Shown piece after piece: positions 1 to 9,565 of a DNA stretch of 61,320 nucleotides. Every line of letters begins with the position of its first letter. Position 1 is the first letter of the stretch. The notes under the pieces were generated by a model. The model did not search any database, had not been told where the DNA came from, and saw only the letters and a program-made list of their open reading frames with translations. The translations under genes and the position numbers were made by a program. The DNA is from Mesomycoplasma ovipneumoniae (lineage in GTDB: Bacteria; Bacillota_I; Bacilli_A; Mycoplasmatales; Metamycoplasmataceae), in NCBI GenBank assembly GCA_009756935.1, contig VZDP01000006.1:1-61320 (forward strand). The letters are read 5' to 3'.

Positions 1-124
1 TAAACATATGCGAAATTTCGTTGTGAAAATCTTCTTTTTTTATTTTTTTATAATCAGCGTATTTGTCAACAAGTTTTTTAGCTTCTAACTCAAATGGGGA
101 TAATGTTTTTTGTTGTTTTTTCAT
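1..124 (-). CDS. IS256-family transposase, N-terminal fragment
   Basis: This is the first ~41 codons of a transposase, starting at an ATG (124-122) behind an AAGGA ribosome binding site. The protein begins MKKQQKTLSPFELEAKK and is nearly identical to the start of the complete copy at 26798. The gene is truncated only by the window edge, so nothing can be said about whether the full copy is intact. Confidence 0.9.
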   Translation of the reverse strand, partial: MKKQQKTLSPFELEAKKLVDKYADYKKIKKEDFHNEISHMF

Positions 125-195
125 ATTTTGGTCCTTCATAATAAATTTTATCAAAATAAATTTACTTTAAAAACACAAAATATTTAACATTACCC
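1..195 (-). mobile_element. IS256-family element, 5' end only (cut by window edge)
   Basis: On the minus strand the element begins at 195 with GGGTAATGTT, the same terminus as the copies at 26727 and 61121, and runs off the window. It has inserted into repeat-family copy 1, whose sequence stops abruptly at 196. Only the terminal repeat, the leader with an AAGGA ribosome binding site and about 40 codons of transposase are visible. Confidence 0.9.
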
Positions 196-386
196 ATAAA
201 ATTTGTAGATTTCTAAACGGTCAAATTTATGGCATTCCATCATATTTAAAAATATAATGGAAAATTCGCATTTTCTGATTTTTTTATGGCAAAAACATAA
301 TTAATCCCCCCTTAATTCAATATCAAAATTTATTAATTATTCTTAGTGATGGTTATTATAACATAATTTTATTTTTTTTTTTTGCA
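196..386 (-). mobile_element. Repeat-family (IS1634-derived MITE-like) copy 1, truncated
   Basis: On the minus strand this carries the family core: a 12-residue A run (T run 372-383), the -10 TATAAT (355-360), a strong SD, the four-codon ORF MFLP, hairpin 1 and most of hairpin 2. The bases between the A run and the promoter (TGCTTGGTCT in other copies), which hold the -35, are deleted, so this copy probably lacks a good promoter. The downstream half is removed by the IS256 insertion at 195, and the upstream half is not recognisable beyond ~386. Confidence 0.8.
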
Positions 387-666
387 AGCTTTTTAAATTT
401 TTTTTCATTCTAACCATAACAAATTAAAAAATTACTTGTTTTCTACAAAAAAACGGGAAATAACGTTTAAATTAGCATATTAATTTTTGGCACTTTGAAA
501 AAAGGTGTGACAAAATGAAACAATGCAAATTTACAGTTGAAAACTAAGGGCTTCTAATTCTAAAATAGCTAAAAATAAGGATTTTTTTAAACTTTTCATA
601 TTTGTACAATTCTTATATTTCTATGTTAAAATTATTATAATTATTTAGATTTTTTGGGGGAAAATT
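387..666 (+). promoter_or_regulatory. Leader and putative promoter of the M26-like lipoprotein gene
   Basis: This AT-rich stretch has no gene. A TATAAT sits at 636-641, and a strong SD GGGGGAAAA lies at 656-664, just before the ATG at 667. No convincing -35 is visible at normal spacing. Confidence 0.5.
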
Positions 667-3600
667 ATGAAGAAATTTATTTTACTAAAGAAAGTTAGTT
701 CTAGTTTAGTTTTCCTATCATTATCACCAATAGTTATCATCACGGCTTGTAAAAGTGAAGTTGATAAAAAACCTACTAATTCTAAGATTGATTCTTCTAA
801 GAGTGAAAATCCTAAAAAAGATCCTAAAAATGAAGGTAAAATTGACACCGATAATCAAGAACAAGTTATTCCAGGGCAAGAAAATAATTCGAATCTAGAA
901 AACACAGAACAAAATATTAATGTTTCTTCTATTTTTGAGGATAAAACCTTTTTAGAAAACAGACAAGCTGAAATTGATAGTGTTTCTTTAAAAATAAGTG
1001 GATCAAAAATTGAATTTAAAAATATAAATTCTGCAAATTTATATCATTTTAACAGTCAAGGCAAATATGTAAAGCTACTTTCAGTTGATAAATTAGATTC
1101 TGATTTAAGCAACTATAAAATCAAATTAGATTCAGAAGATTTGCAAAAAAATGTCTGATTGAATGTAAAATCTGTTGAAGATCAAGGCAATTATTATAAA
1201 TTTGTTGGTGAATTTAGCCAAAATTTCATAAATATTTTAAATAACGGTACTGTTAGTTCTACTTTTGATATTTATATTCCTAAAACCAAAAATCAATTAG
1301 GTGCAATCACGACTTTTGAACAATTAATTAGTCAAATTCGTGCAAATCCCTCAGGGAATTTTAAATTAGCAAATGATATTTCTGCTGAAAGTACAGAAAT
1401 AGGCCAGATTTCTACATCATATTTAGAAAATGTTTATTTTTCTGGAAGTCTAGAAAGTCTTGAAGGTAAAAATTTTACTATTTATGATTTAAAAAAGCCG
1501 CTTTTTGACAATTTAAATAACGCCACAATCCAAAATATTAATTTTAAAGATCTCAAAGTCAAGTCAATAAATAATTCACAATTTGCAGTTGGGGCAATTG
1601 CAAATTCTTCATCGGGTTCAAGAGTTAATAACGTTCATCTTTTTGGCGATGTTAAAGGTCCGAAAATCGTAGGCGGAATTGTCGGTGTGCTTGATAATAA
1701 TTCTATTATTAAAAACTCAAGTTTTCATGGAAATATTTATTCTTCCCAATCTGCCGGCGGCCTTAGTGGAATAATAACAAGAGGAAGTTCAATTGAGAAT
1801 TCTTATGCAAATATAAACATCACCTCTAAATTAATAAATTCCGATAAACTTGGCGGGATTGTTGGTGAATTAGGGGTGAATTCGTCATTAAAAAACATTG
1901 TAATTGAAGGAAATGTTTTAAATAGTGGTCTTGATGAATTTGCTAATTCTGGTGGATTAATTGGTTTGGTGTCCACAAACGGAACTCAAGACTCTCCTGA
2001 TACTGGAAGTGTAGAAAATATTTATGCAAAGATAAATTTTTTCAATGCAAAGCCAATTTTTGGTAACTTTTATAAATCAAGTTTTTTTGACTATGAAAAG
2101 TCGTTTAAAAATATAAACTTTGTTAATAATGCTGATAATGAAAGTTTTGATTGACTCAAAATAATTGATGAAAATACTTTTAATGAGACAGCAAAAAAAT
2201 GGAAAAATTTAAAAAATGAAAATATTAAGCTAAAAACTTTAAATTTTTCCTATTTAAAAGGATATCAGCCTGATTTTAGCAATGCTTATGCAAATTTTGC
2301 AAAACTTTTGCCATTTTATGATCGTTATACAATAATGAATTATGCGCATAAATTGGATAAAAACTCTAACCTTTACAGAAAAAATTTACTTGGATTTGAA
2401 TTTTATGACAGTAAAAATTTAGTAAAAAATCTTGTCCGTGAAAAAACAAAAGTAAACAAACTAAGTATTTACTTTGGTGATGGCCAAAAAGAAGATTTCA
2501 AAATAGACAGTTTTAAGCAAAATGATAACGGAATCATTGACTTTTCTTTTAAAAATGACGGGATTGAATTAATTGTTCATCCAAATATTTTAATATCTGA
2601 TAAGAAAAATAAATTAGTTTCTGGATTGATAAGTCTTTTAAAAAATATCAATTTATCTGATAATTCAATTTTTGATACACAAAATAATTTTGTTGATAGC
2701 AGTCCGATAAAAGAACAACTTTTTATTGACCAACATGAGACTGAAGTTAAAAATGACTTGGAAAATATAATTAATTCAGTTTCAAATAATATTGATATTT
2801 TTGATCTAAGTGACACTAAATTTACTGAATTTTATAAAAAAGAATTAGAAAAAGAGAAAAATTCTATCTATATTGGTTTAAATTATTTGTACCGTTGATA
2901 CTCAATTTCGGATTTTAAAGATAAATTATTGTTCTCACTAGGAATTTACGGAAAATCAAATGATAGTCTATCTTTGTTAAAAGACATTGGAAAATTGGAC
3001 TTTATTAATCTAAAAGCTGACAAAACTGCAAATGGCTATCATGATGCTTTTTCAAAATATTTAAAACCAAAATCAGTTGGAGATTTTATTGAATATAACT
3101 ATAATTTATTTAAGCAAAAAGAACAAACACCCGACAAATATTTTGATTCATTGACAAAAGCTTATATTACAAAAGTTGAGAGCAAATCAAATAAATCAGT
3201 AAATAAGCCAATGATTGAAAGATTTAAATACGAAGATCAAGCTAATAAACTTTTGCCACTTTTGACTGTAAAAGACGAAAATGCTCTTTGATTTATTTTT
3301 ACAACAAATAGCAATATTTCAGGACAATTTTCCAAATATGGTTACTCAAATGAATTATTAAAGACACAAGTCGATAAATTTGCTGAGGCAGCTCAGGGCT
3401 ACTATGATGTTTTATACCGAATTTTAAATGAAAAATCGAAAAAAACTATGGAAAATTACATAGTTGATGTTTATGATAGCTTTGCTTCAAAAAATGACCC
3501 TGGCGTTAAGGCTTATTCTTTACCTCTTGATCATTGATTATCATTAGGAACTAAGAATTATGCCGCTTTTGTTCCTGAAGGTAATAAAAAACTTATGTAT

Positions 3601-4596
3601 TTTGATGGCACAAGAATATTAACAGAACACGGAAAATCGGTATTTTCACACGAAAGTACTCATACTTTTGATAATGATATTTTGCTTGACGGATATGGAA
3701 AAAGATTTGGTCATCGTGCTGAATCTTTTGCCCGCGGAATGTTTCAGGCGCCTTTTAATGGTGGAGGCGGAGATTTAGCCTTTAATTTTATTGAAAAATA
3801 TGAAGGTGGTCAACAATTAGTCCGTAATTCCAGTCCAGAAAGATTTAGTAATTTAGCTGATTTGGAAAAATACTATAAAAATCTTTTTGACATAATTTAT
3901 CTTCTAGATTTAGCGCAAGCTGAGGCGATAATTGCCAAAAAGCCGTCAGACACTAGTGATTATAGAAAAATCAAACTCGGAAGTGGTGGTTTTACAAAAA
4001 ATGATATTTTATCTGGAGTTGGAAGTTCTGAATTTAATTCGATAAATTCAATTGACGATTTAGTTGACAAAAATATTGTTGGCGCGAATGTTGGAGGAGA
4101 CTCGGTCAGATCATTTGGACATAATGATTACTATATAGTAAATTTCTTTAGACCATATTTTGGAATACTTGAAAATACAGAAGGGGTCTCTGGTGGACTC
4201 AATTTTAGAAGGGTTGCATTTGAACTTCTTGCCGAAAAAGGTTATTATGATGGAATGATTCCTTATATTTCTGCCAAATCAAATAAAGAAACTAATGTTC
4301 CAGAAGGACTTGTCAAAGGTAGTGATACTCATGTTTTAAAAATGATTTTCGGTGATAAATATAAATCTTTTAGTGATTTTAAAAAAGATATGTATAGACA
4401 AAGAAAAGATAAACTCAATAAATTAAAGCCATTTAGTTTTGATTTTAATAATAAAAAGTACGAAATAAAATCTTTTGATGACTTAAAAAAAGTTTTTATT
4501 GATAATTTTGATCTAATAAGTACAATAAGAGTTGATATTCATGTTCAAATGTATAAGCAAACTGACGAGTATCGCAACTCAATATTTAATGAATAA
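667..4596 (+). CDS. Large lipoprotein, M26/Zmp-like zinc metalloprotease with GLUG repeats
   Basis: The product is 1309 residues, read through several TGA(Trp) codons. Residues 1-28 are a lipoprotein signal peptide ending in lipobox IITAC. Residues ~190-440 carry GLUG-type repeats (GAIANSSSG, GGIVGVLDNN, GGIVGELG, GGLIGLVS), as found N-terminal to the catalytic domain of M26 IgA1/ZmpB proteases. Residues 995-999 are HESTH, the HExxH zinc site. The following segment has G-x-G-x-R-x-G and E1019 in AESFARG about 20 residues later, the M26 pattern for the third zinc ligand. The family cleaves IgA1 or host glycoproteins in streptococci; here a surface-anchored protease is inferred and the substrate is unknown. 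The gene stands alone between a repeat copy and IS debris. A plain adhesin cannot be excluded, but the complete HExxH...E argues for an enzyme. Confidence 0.8.
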
Positions 4597-4625
4597 TTAG
4601 AAGTGTTAAACTAAAAGTGATTTAT

Positions 4626-4656
4626 TTTAAATTTGCAATGCAAATTAAAATATTTT
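4626..4656 (+). terminator. Hairpin after the M26-like gene
   Basis: ATTTTAAATTTGCA pairs with TGCAAATTAAAAT (one bulged A) and is followed by a short T-rich stretch. The stem is AT rich, so its strength as a terminator is uncertain. Confidence 0.45.
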
Positions 4657-4668
4657 TAATAAATTAGT

Positions 4669-4707
4669 CCCGAGTTTCCCAGTTTGATGTGATAATCTTA
4701 AAAAAGT
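4669..4707 (-). mobile_element. Orphan IS1634/MITE-type terminus
   Basis: The block begins CCCGAGTTTCCCAGTTTGAT and continues with the TAATCTTAAAAA motif typical of the right end of the repeat family (minus orientation). After only ~38 bp it joins a 3' fragment of IS256. It is a recombination or nested-insertion scar. Confidence 0.75.
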
Positions 4708-5037
4708 TTTCGTTGAACTAACGACATTTTTTAAATATCCATATGAATTGAGGCAAGTAATTTATACCACAAATTTAATTGAGTCAATGAATAGAATAAT
4801 TAGGAAAAATACAAAAACAAAAGGCGGAATTCAAAGTGTAAATTACCTTTCAAAAATAACTTATTTAACTCTCCAAAACGCATCTACAAAATGACAAAAG
4901 GTAAGAAATTGATTCATGATTAAAAAACAATTAGAAATTATTTTCCCTAACCGGTTAAATAATGTAAAATTAAATTAGATTACATTTCTATTTGAAAAAT
5001 CCATAAAAATTTAAAACACAAGATTATGAACACACCC
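4708..5037 (+). mobile_element. IS256 3' remnant including its right terminus
   Basis: The sequence matches 27782-28113 of the complete IS256 copy, almost base for base, through to the terminal GAACACACCC. The 5' two thirds of the element are absent. Confidence 0.9.
4709..4978 (+). pseudogene. IS256 transposase, C-terminal fragment
   Basis: The frame reads FVELTTFFKYPYELRQ and includes TTNLIESMNR, which holds the third catalytic residue (Glu) of the DDE triad. The first two Asp residues are missing. Relative to the complete copy, the stop codon is lost by a small change (CGGTTATAA to CGGTTAAAT) and the frame runs eight codons further. There is no start codon, so it is not functional. Confidence 0.85.
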
Positions 5038-5127
5038 TTATGACATGCACAAGGTTATTTACCAAGATATTATTGTCATATAATCTTGCAAATTTTTTTG
5101 TTTAATTCTGAAAATTCAGAATTAAAA

Positions 5128-5394
5128 ATGAATCAAAAAAAATGAAAATATTTTTTAATAATTTATTTTATTTTTACAACACTACATTTCATATTTTCAT
5201 GAGTCACTATATGAATGTTTTTTGGATATACTCTTTGAGACAAATTAAATGAGGATCTTTATAAAGAACTTTTTCAAGAAGATGCTGCTGTTTGATTACT
5301 ACCACTCTTATTTCTTTTTCTAGGTTATGTCATTATTCCTGTGGTTCTTTATTTCCCAAAAACATCGCTGACATTTTGACTTTTTGAAGGGTAA
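5128..5394 (+). CDS. Small two-helix membrane protein, possibly a truncated gene
   Basis: This 88-residue frame (five TGA-Trp codons) starts at ATG 5128 with MNQKKWKYFLIIYFIF. It has two hydrophobic helices, roughly residues 8-36 and 60-80. After the stop, another frame from ~5442 continues with hydrophobic codons (MVLIVPLLLIFPLIYFTLG) and is cut by the IS1634 end at 5502. This suggests a longer membrane protein broken by a frameshift or stop and by the IS insertion. I do not recognise the family. No clear SD precedes the ATG. Confidence 0.45.
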
Positions 5395-5595
5395 AAATTA
5401 TTAAAATTAGCAGAAAAAATTCAGATAACTAGTTTTTATCTATGGTTTTGATTGTGCCACTTTTGCTAATTTTTCCACTAATTTATTTTACTTTGGGTCT
5501 TCCCGAGTTTACGAGTTTGATAAGATAATCTTAAAAAGCGTTTGGTTTTAGGGGTTTTTTCACTTTTTTTGGCAAAAGTTAATTACAATTTTTTT

Positions 5596-7239
5596 TTACC
5601 GATTTATTAAGATATCAAAGTAGAAATCATACCTATTCCAAATATCCGGATCACCAGCAACGCCTTCGCGATTTTTAAATATCATTTGTTGATCTAAAGT
5701 GTTAAATTCAACCCTTTGTCTTAATTTTTGCAACATCGTTACTAAACCAATTTCAGTTAATTGATTGTTTTCAAATAACTTGTTATCACTAGTATGTTTG
5801 TTGATTTTAAAGATTATAGTTTTTAAAATGACTAGTGAAATAAAACACAAAAGTGTATGAGCTAGGATATGCTCATCCATTCTTAAAAATACAGGTCGAA
5901 TATTCAATAAACCTTTTAGACTTCTAAAATTAGCTTCAATATTCCACTGTTTTTGGTATTTTTCGACTATGTCTAAGACATTCGAATTTAGTATATTTGT
6001 TTCATAAACATAGTAACCATCAAATTGTTTGTCTTTGTCAATTTTACTTTGATCTAGTTCAAATTTCATGTTTGAAATTTGCTTAAAATATTTAGGTTTT
6101 TTGCCAAACAGTTTATTTACTTCAATAAAACCGTCTTTATTTTGTTTTTTAATAAAACTTTCGATTTGCTCTTCGCGAGCTTTTCTATCTTTTATCGCTC
6201 TTTTTGTACTGTAAGTAATAATTCTACTTCTGATATTTTCGGTGTATCTTTTATTTTTATAAGATGAATAAAATTCTTCTTTTTTATACTTAAAATCCGC
6301 ACTTACATCAACATAATCGCTAGGATCTAGTAAATAATTTTTGAATTTTTGACTAGCTACCTTTGGGCGATAAGAAATAATGAAATTATATTCTTTTGAC
6401 TCAAGAAATCGAATATTTGCAGCAGTCAACATGCCACGATCAGCGATTATTGTCATATTTTTGATATTATATTTGGATTCAACATCTAATACAAAAGGGA
6501 TTAATGTACTAGAATCACCGGTATTTCCTTTAAAAACTTTAATATGAAAAGGAATACCATTTTTATCACACGCTAAGCCAATGACAATTTGGTCTTCTTT
6601 GAATTTAGCATCTTTAGAATAACCAGGAATTCTTAATCCATTTTTTTCAAATGTCTCAAAATAGACTGTTGATGAGTCAAAATAAAATTCATTGTCCCTT
6701 TTTCCAAGTTCACTTGTTACCATTTTGTTGACACTATTTAAAAGTTGATTTTGTGACTCAAAGACAAGATCTAGGAGTCTATAAAAGCTATTTTTGGAAG
6801 CATTTATTTGATTTGAGTAGTCATCTTTTTTATCAAAAGCATTAATAATGCTGCCAGGATCAGTGATCCGTTTTGAAATTAAGTAGTTAAAAATTTCTTT
6901 CATATTTTTATGTCTACTTTTAGGAAGTGATTCAAAAATATTATGCTTTTCAATAAGTTTTTCAATTAATTCCCCACCAACAAAAACCGAACCTTCGATT
7001 ATGGTGGAATTTTTAATAGAATCAAGTAAAACAGCCTTGACTTTATCTTTGTCATCTAAATTTGAAAATAATTTCAATTTTTCTTTGATAATTTGAACAG
7101 CATTTGGATTAATTTTTTCCAAATTCTGCTCATTTCCTAAACTAAATCAACGTTTTGCACCTTTGCCATAACCTTGTGTTCAGCCAACATATTTGTATGG
7201 TTTATCTTTTGAAGATCCTCAAACATTAAATAAAAACAA
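5596..7239 (-). CDS. IS1634-family (IS4-like DDE) transposase, possibly lacking its native start
   Basis: This frame of ~547 residues contains YVGWTQGYGKG near the N-terminus and the DDE residues in FYFDSSTVYFE, TIIADRGMLTAAN and QWNIEANFRSLKG. The length fits IS1634-type transposases (about 530-560 residues). The reading frame is open upstream to a TAA at 7243-7245, next to the chimera junction. The first possible start is a TTG at 7239; no ATG or SD is visible there. A later TTG at 7122 would drop the conserved YVGW segment. The native promoter and start were probably lost in the rearrangement. The element could be immobile yet still supply transposase to related non-autonomous copies if it is transcribed. 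Confidence 0.8.
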
Positions 7240-7251
7240 AAATTAACTAGG

Positions 7252-7440
7252 TTGGTTTAGTAACGATGTTGCAAAAATTAAGGCAAAGGGTTGAATTTAA
7301 CACTTTAGATCAGCAAAATGATACTTAAAAATCACGATGTGTCCCTAGCGATCCAAACATTTGGAATAGATATGATTTCTACTTTGATATCTTAATAAAT
7401 CACTAATAAAATTGTAATTAACTTTTACCAAAAAACTTAA
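7252..7440 (+). pseudogene. Inverted 3' fragment of an IS1634 transposase
   Basis: Read on the plus strand, this resembles the last ~50 codons of the adjacent transposase (TTGGTTTAGTAACGATGTTG onward) with frame-breaking differences, including an extra A in CAGCAAAATG. The stop region and the AATTAACTTTT motif downstream of the gene are conserved. Confidence 0.8.
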
Positions 7441-7499
7441 AAAAGTCCCTAAAACCGGATACTTTTTTAAAATTATCTTATCAAACTGGGAAACTCGGG

Positions 7500-7690
7500 T
7501 TTATGGTTTTTAATTATGGCTCTTTCAAAACTTCACATATTTTTTTAGGCTCAATTAAATAAAATGAGTTTTCTATTTGCATTGAGCTTAAATAGTTCAC
7601 ATATTTTTTTAGGCTCAATTAAATAAAATGAGTTTTCTATTTGCATTGAGCTTAAATAGTAGTTGTATTTTTTTATGGTTTTTGTCCTGG
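7500..7690 (+). repeat. MITE-family fragment with duplicated hairpin 3
   Basis: The sequence from TTTATGG to the TAGTAGTTGTATTTTTTTATG motif matches the downstream half of the repeat family. It contains the hairpin-3 segment twice, in tandem. The promoter half of the element is absent. Confidence 0.75.
7534..7661 (+). repeat. 64-bp perfect tandem duplication of the hairpin-3 segment
   Basis: Positions 7534-7597 are repeated exactly at 7598-7661. Each unit contains the 3' hairpin arm CTATTTGCATTGAG. Both units share a deletion in the 5' arm (GGCTCAATTAAATAAAATG), so the duplication came after that deletion. Confidence 0.9.
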
Positions 7691-7772
7691 TTTTATTTAG
7701 TGTTTTATTTTTTTCCTGTTTTAGCTGTTCTTCTATATTTAGTTTTATTTTTTTCTTGTTTTTTGTTTGCAT
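7545..7772 (-). CDS. Doubtful lysine-rich small ORF upstream of the IS30 element
   Basis: The ATG at 7772 follows a GAAAGGACCAAAT leader that closely resembles the ribosome binding site of the IS256 transposase gene. The frame gives ~75 residues, beginning MQTKNKKKIKLNIEEQ. Its second half runs into repeat-family sequence, including the duplicated hairpin. It may be the start of a transposase-like gene interrupted by a repeat, or chance. I do not recognise the N-terminal part. Confidence 0.25.
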
Positions 7773-7872
7773 ATTTGGTCCTTTCTTGTATTAAAAAAGA
7801 CTAAATCGAAGATAAAAATGCAACGTATGGTATAATAATATTATACTTGCATTTTTTTATTCTTGGAGTATC

Positions 7873-8868
7873 ATGGAAAAAAGAAAATTTAAACATTTTA
7901 GTTTTGAAGATTTAGTAAAAATTGAGTTTTTATTGCAGCAGAACAAAAGTATTAGATTTATTGCTAAGCAACTTAATGTTGCACCCTCAACTGTCTCAAG
8001 AGAAATTAAAAGAAATTTAAATGAATATGGAATTTATGAAGCTAATTTGGCAATAACAAAAAGGCGAAAAAGATATTATCATAGGTATTATTTTAGATTT
8101 GTTGTGTTAGGAAAATATGAGGAATTTAGCAAAATTTTTGCAGTAAAATATGACAAAAAAGTCCACGGAGTTAAGGCGACATATTTTTATATAGCAGAAA
8201 ATTTTCCCGACATTGAAAGACCATCTTTAAAGACTGTTTTTAACTGAATTAAAACTAATAAATGGGTATTAGTTAGGAGTGACAGACTCAGAAAATATTA
8301 CAAAAAAGGCGGAAAAAGAACCAGAAATGCCGTGCAAAGATTAGTTCCAGAAGGTTATGTAAAACCCATTTGAGCACGTGATAAATCCATAGATTCTAGG
8401 CAAGATTTTGGACATTGAGAGCTAGATTTAGTAGTTGGCAAAAAGGCTAGCGGACATGATAATATCTTAACTTTAGTAGAAAGAAAAACTAGAAAATTAT
8501 TTGCTAAAAAAGTGCGAAACAAAAATCCCAGAACCATCAATAAAGCCATCAAAGATCTTGCAAATGAAAATAATTTACATATCAAAACTATCACTTGTGA
8601 CAATGGGATTGAATTTGAGGAAATTGCGATATTGGCATATTGATTAAAAGTAATAATTTATAAAGCAGAACCATATGCTTCATTTCAAAGAGGTTCCAAT
8701 GAGCATGCCAACGGATTAATTAGAAGGTTTTATCCAAAAGGTTTTGATTTTAACCTAATTAGTGATGATGATTTACAAAATACTATAAGTAAAATTAACT
8801 CAATGCCTAGGGAAATTTTTAATTGAAAATCCGCTTTAGAGGTCTTTAATGATAACTTAGTTATTTAA
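7873..8868 (+). CDS. IS30-family transposase
   Basis: The product is 331 residues, read through TGA(Trp) codons. The N-terminal helix-turn-helix includes IRFIAKQLNVAPSTVSREIK (residues ~29-48), typical of IS30. The rve/DDE core contains HWELDLVVGKK (first Asp), TITCDNGIEF (second Asp) and the NEHANGLIRRFYPKG block with the catalytic Glu. The length matches intact IS30 transposases. ATG 7873 lies just after a GGAGTATC SD. The gene appears intact and possibly active. Confidence 0.92.
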
Positions 8869-8876
8869 GATTTAAA

Positions 8877-8900
8877 AAAAATCGCCAAACGGCGATTTCA
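8877..8900 (+). terminator. Terminator-like hairpin after the IS30 transposase
   Basis: AAATCGCC and GGCGATTT form a GC-containing stem with an AAAC loop, 10-30 bp after the stop codon. Confidence 0.6.
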
Positions 8901-8940
8901 AAAATATCTATGTGTTGCATTTATGTTTTTAATTTGGGAA

Positions 8941-9015
8941 ATTGTACCATAGATTTTTTATGGTACAATTTTATTTTATTTTATTTTATTTTATTTTATT
9001 AAATAAGGAGTAATA
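8941..9015 (+). promoter_or_regulatory. Palindrome, (TTTTA)6 tract and SD upstream of the DJ-1-like gene
   Basis: An 11-bp perfect inverted repeat (ATTGTACCATA 8941-8951, TATGGTACAAT 8960-8970) contains a possible -10 (TACAAT). It is followed by about six TTTTA units (8969-9000) and the AAGGAG ribosome binding site at 9005-9010. The pentamer tract separates the presumed promoter from the SD. Confidence 0.6.
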
Positions 9016-9552
9016 ATGAAAAAATTATTGGTAGTTTTGCTTGATAAATTCCAGGATATAGAGTTTACAACTTTTGTTTCTTTGATAAAAAAGGCCGATT
9101 TATACGATAAAATTGAATTTTATAATCCTGAAAACAAAATAGTAACAGGGCAATTTGGAGTTGTTCAAATTGAGGCCAAAAATCATTGAAAATCTGATGA
9201 ATTTGATGCAATTTTTATACCAGGCGGAGTTGCTGCCCAATATCTTCGAACTTGTGAGCCAGCAATCAAATTAATCGGTGATTTTTTCGCCCAAAACAAG
9301 GATGTTTTTGCAATTTGTGATGCGCCAAATGCTATTTTTGAGCATAATTTAGCGCCAAATTATGAATTTAGTTCATACCCTGATGAAACAAATTCAGACA
9401 TACCAACAAGAAAAAACGATTTAGTTACAGTTGATAGAAATTATATTTCAGCCAGAAATGCCTCATCTTCAGCTGAATTTGCATTTAAAGTTATTGAAAA
9501 AATAGCATCAAAGGAAATTGCTGAAAAAATAAGAGATGGATTTCAAGCTTAA
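9016..9552 (+). CDS. DJ-1/PfpI superfamily protein
   Basis: The product is 178 residues. It has the DJ-1 fold pattern MKKLLVVLLDKFQDIEF at the start, FIPGGVAAQYL at ~67-77 and the nucleophile elbow DVFAICDAPNAIF with Cys101. Glu16 is in the position of the acidic partner residue. The family includes chaperones, glyoxalases, deglycases and amidases; which activity applies here cannot be read from sequence. ATG 9016 has a good SD (AAGGAG). Its stop originally overlapped the stop of the convergent hydrolase gene; MITE copy 2 now separates them, and a second copy of its last codons lies at 10154-10186. Confidence 0.85.
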
Positions 9553-9565
9553 ATTTCTAGAATTT
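9510..9565 (+). repeat. Left arm of the 56-bp target duplication of MITE copy 2
   Basis: These 56 bp end exactly at the element boundary and match 10144-10199 with five mismatches. They contain the last 14 or so codons of the DJ-1-like gene. Confidence 0.85.

Larger units (their letters stand above)
5502..7499 (-). mobile_element. Chimeric IS1634-family element with two 3' ends
   Basis: The left end, CCCGAGTTTACGAGTTTGAT at 5502, is the 3' end of the minus-strand transposase gene. The right end (7480-7499, GATAAGTTTG-like inverse ending AACTCGGG) is preceded by 7252-7440, which copies the same 3' region (5596-5750) in the opposite direction with many substitutions. The normal 5' terminus is therefore missing and has been replaced by the 3' end of a second copy. 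Terminal sequences match those of the MITE-like repeats. Confidence 0.8.
7815..8925 (+). mobile_element. IS30-family insertion sequence
   Basis: A single DDE transposase gene is flanked by imperfect inverted termini: AAAATGCAACGTATGG at 7815 and, on the other strand, CATAAATGCAACACATAG ending near 8924. Promoter-like TATAAT bases lie inside the left end (7832-7837). The exact boundaries are approximate. Confidence 0.7.

Noticed and set aside
7534..7661. CRISPR array
   Set aside because: Only two directly adjacent units without spacers, and both are a repeat-family segment. No cas genes are present in the window.
8969..9000. IS30 target duplication in the TTTTA tract
   Set aside because: No matching repeat is seen left of the IS30 element, so the tract is treated as a microsatellite.
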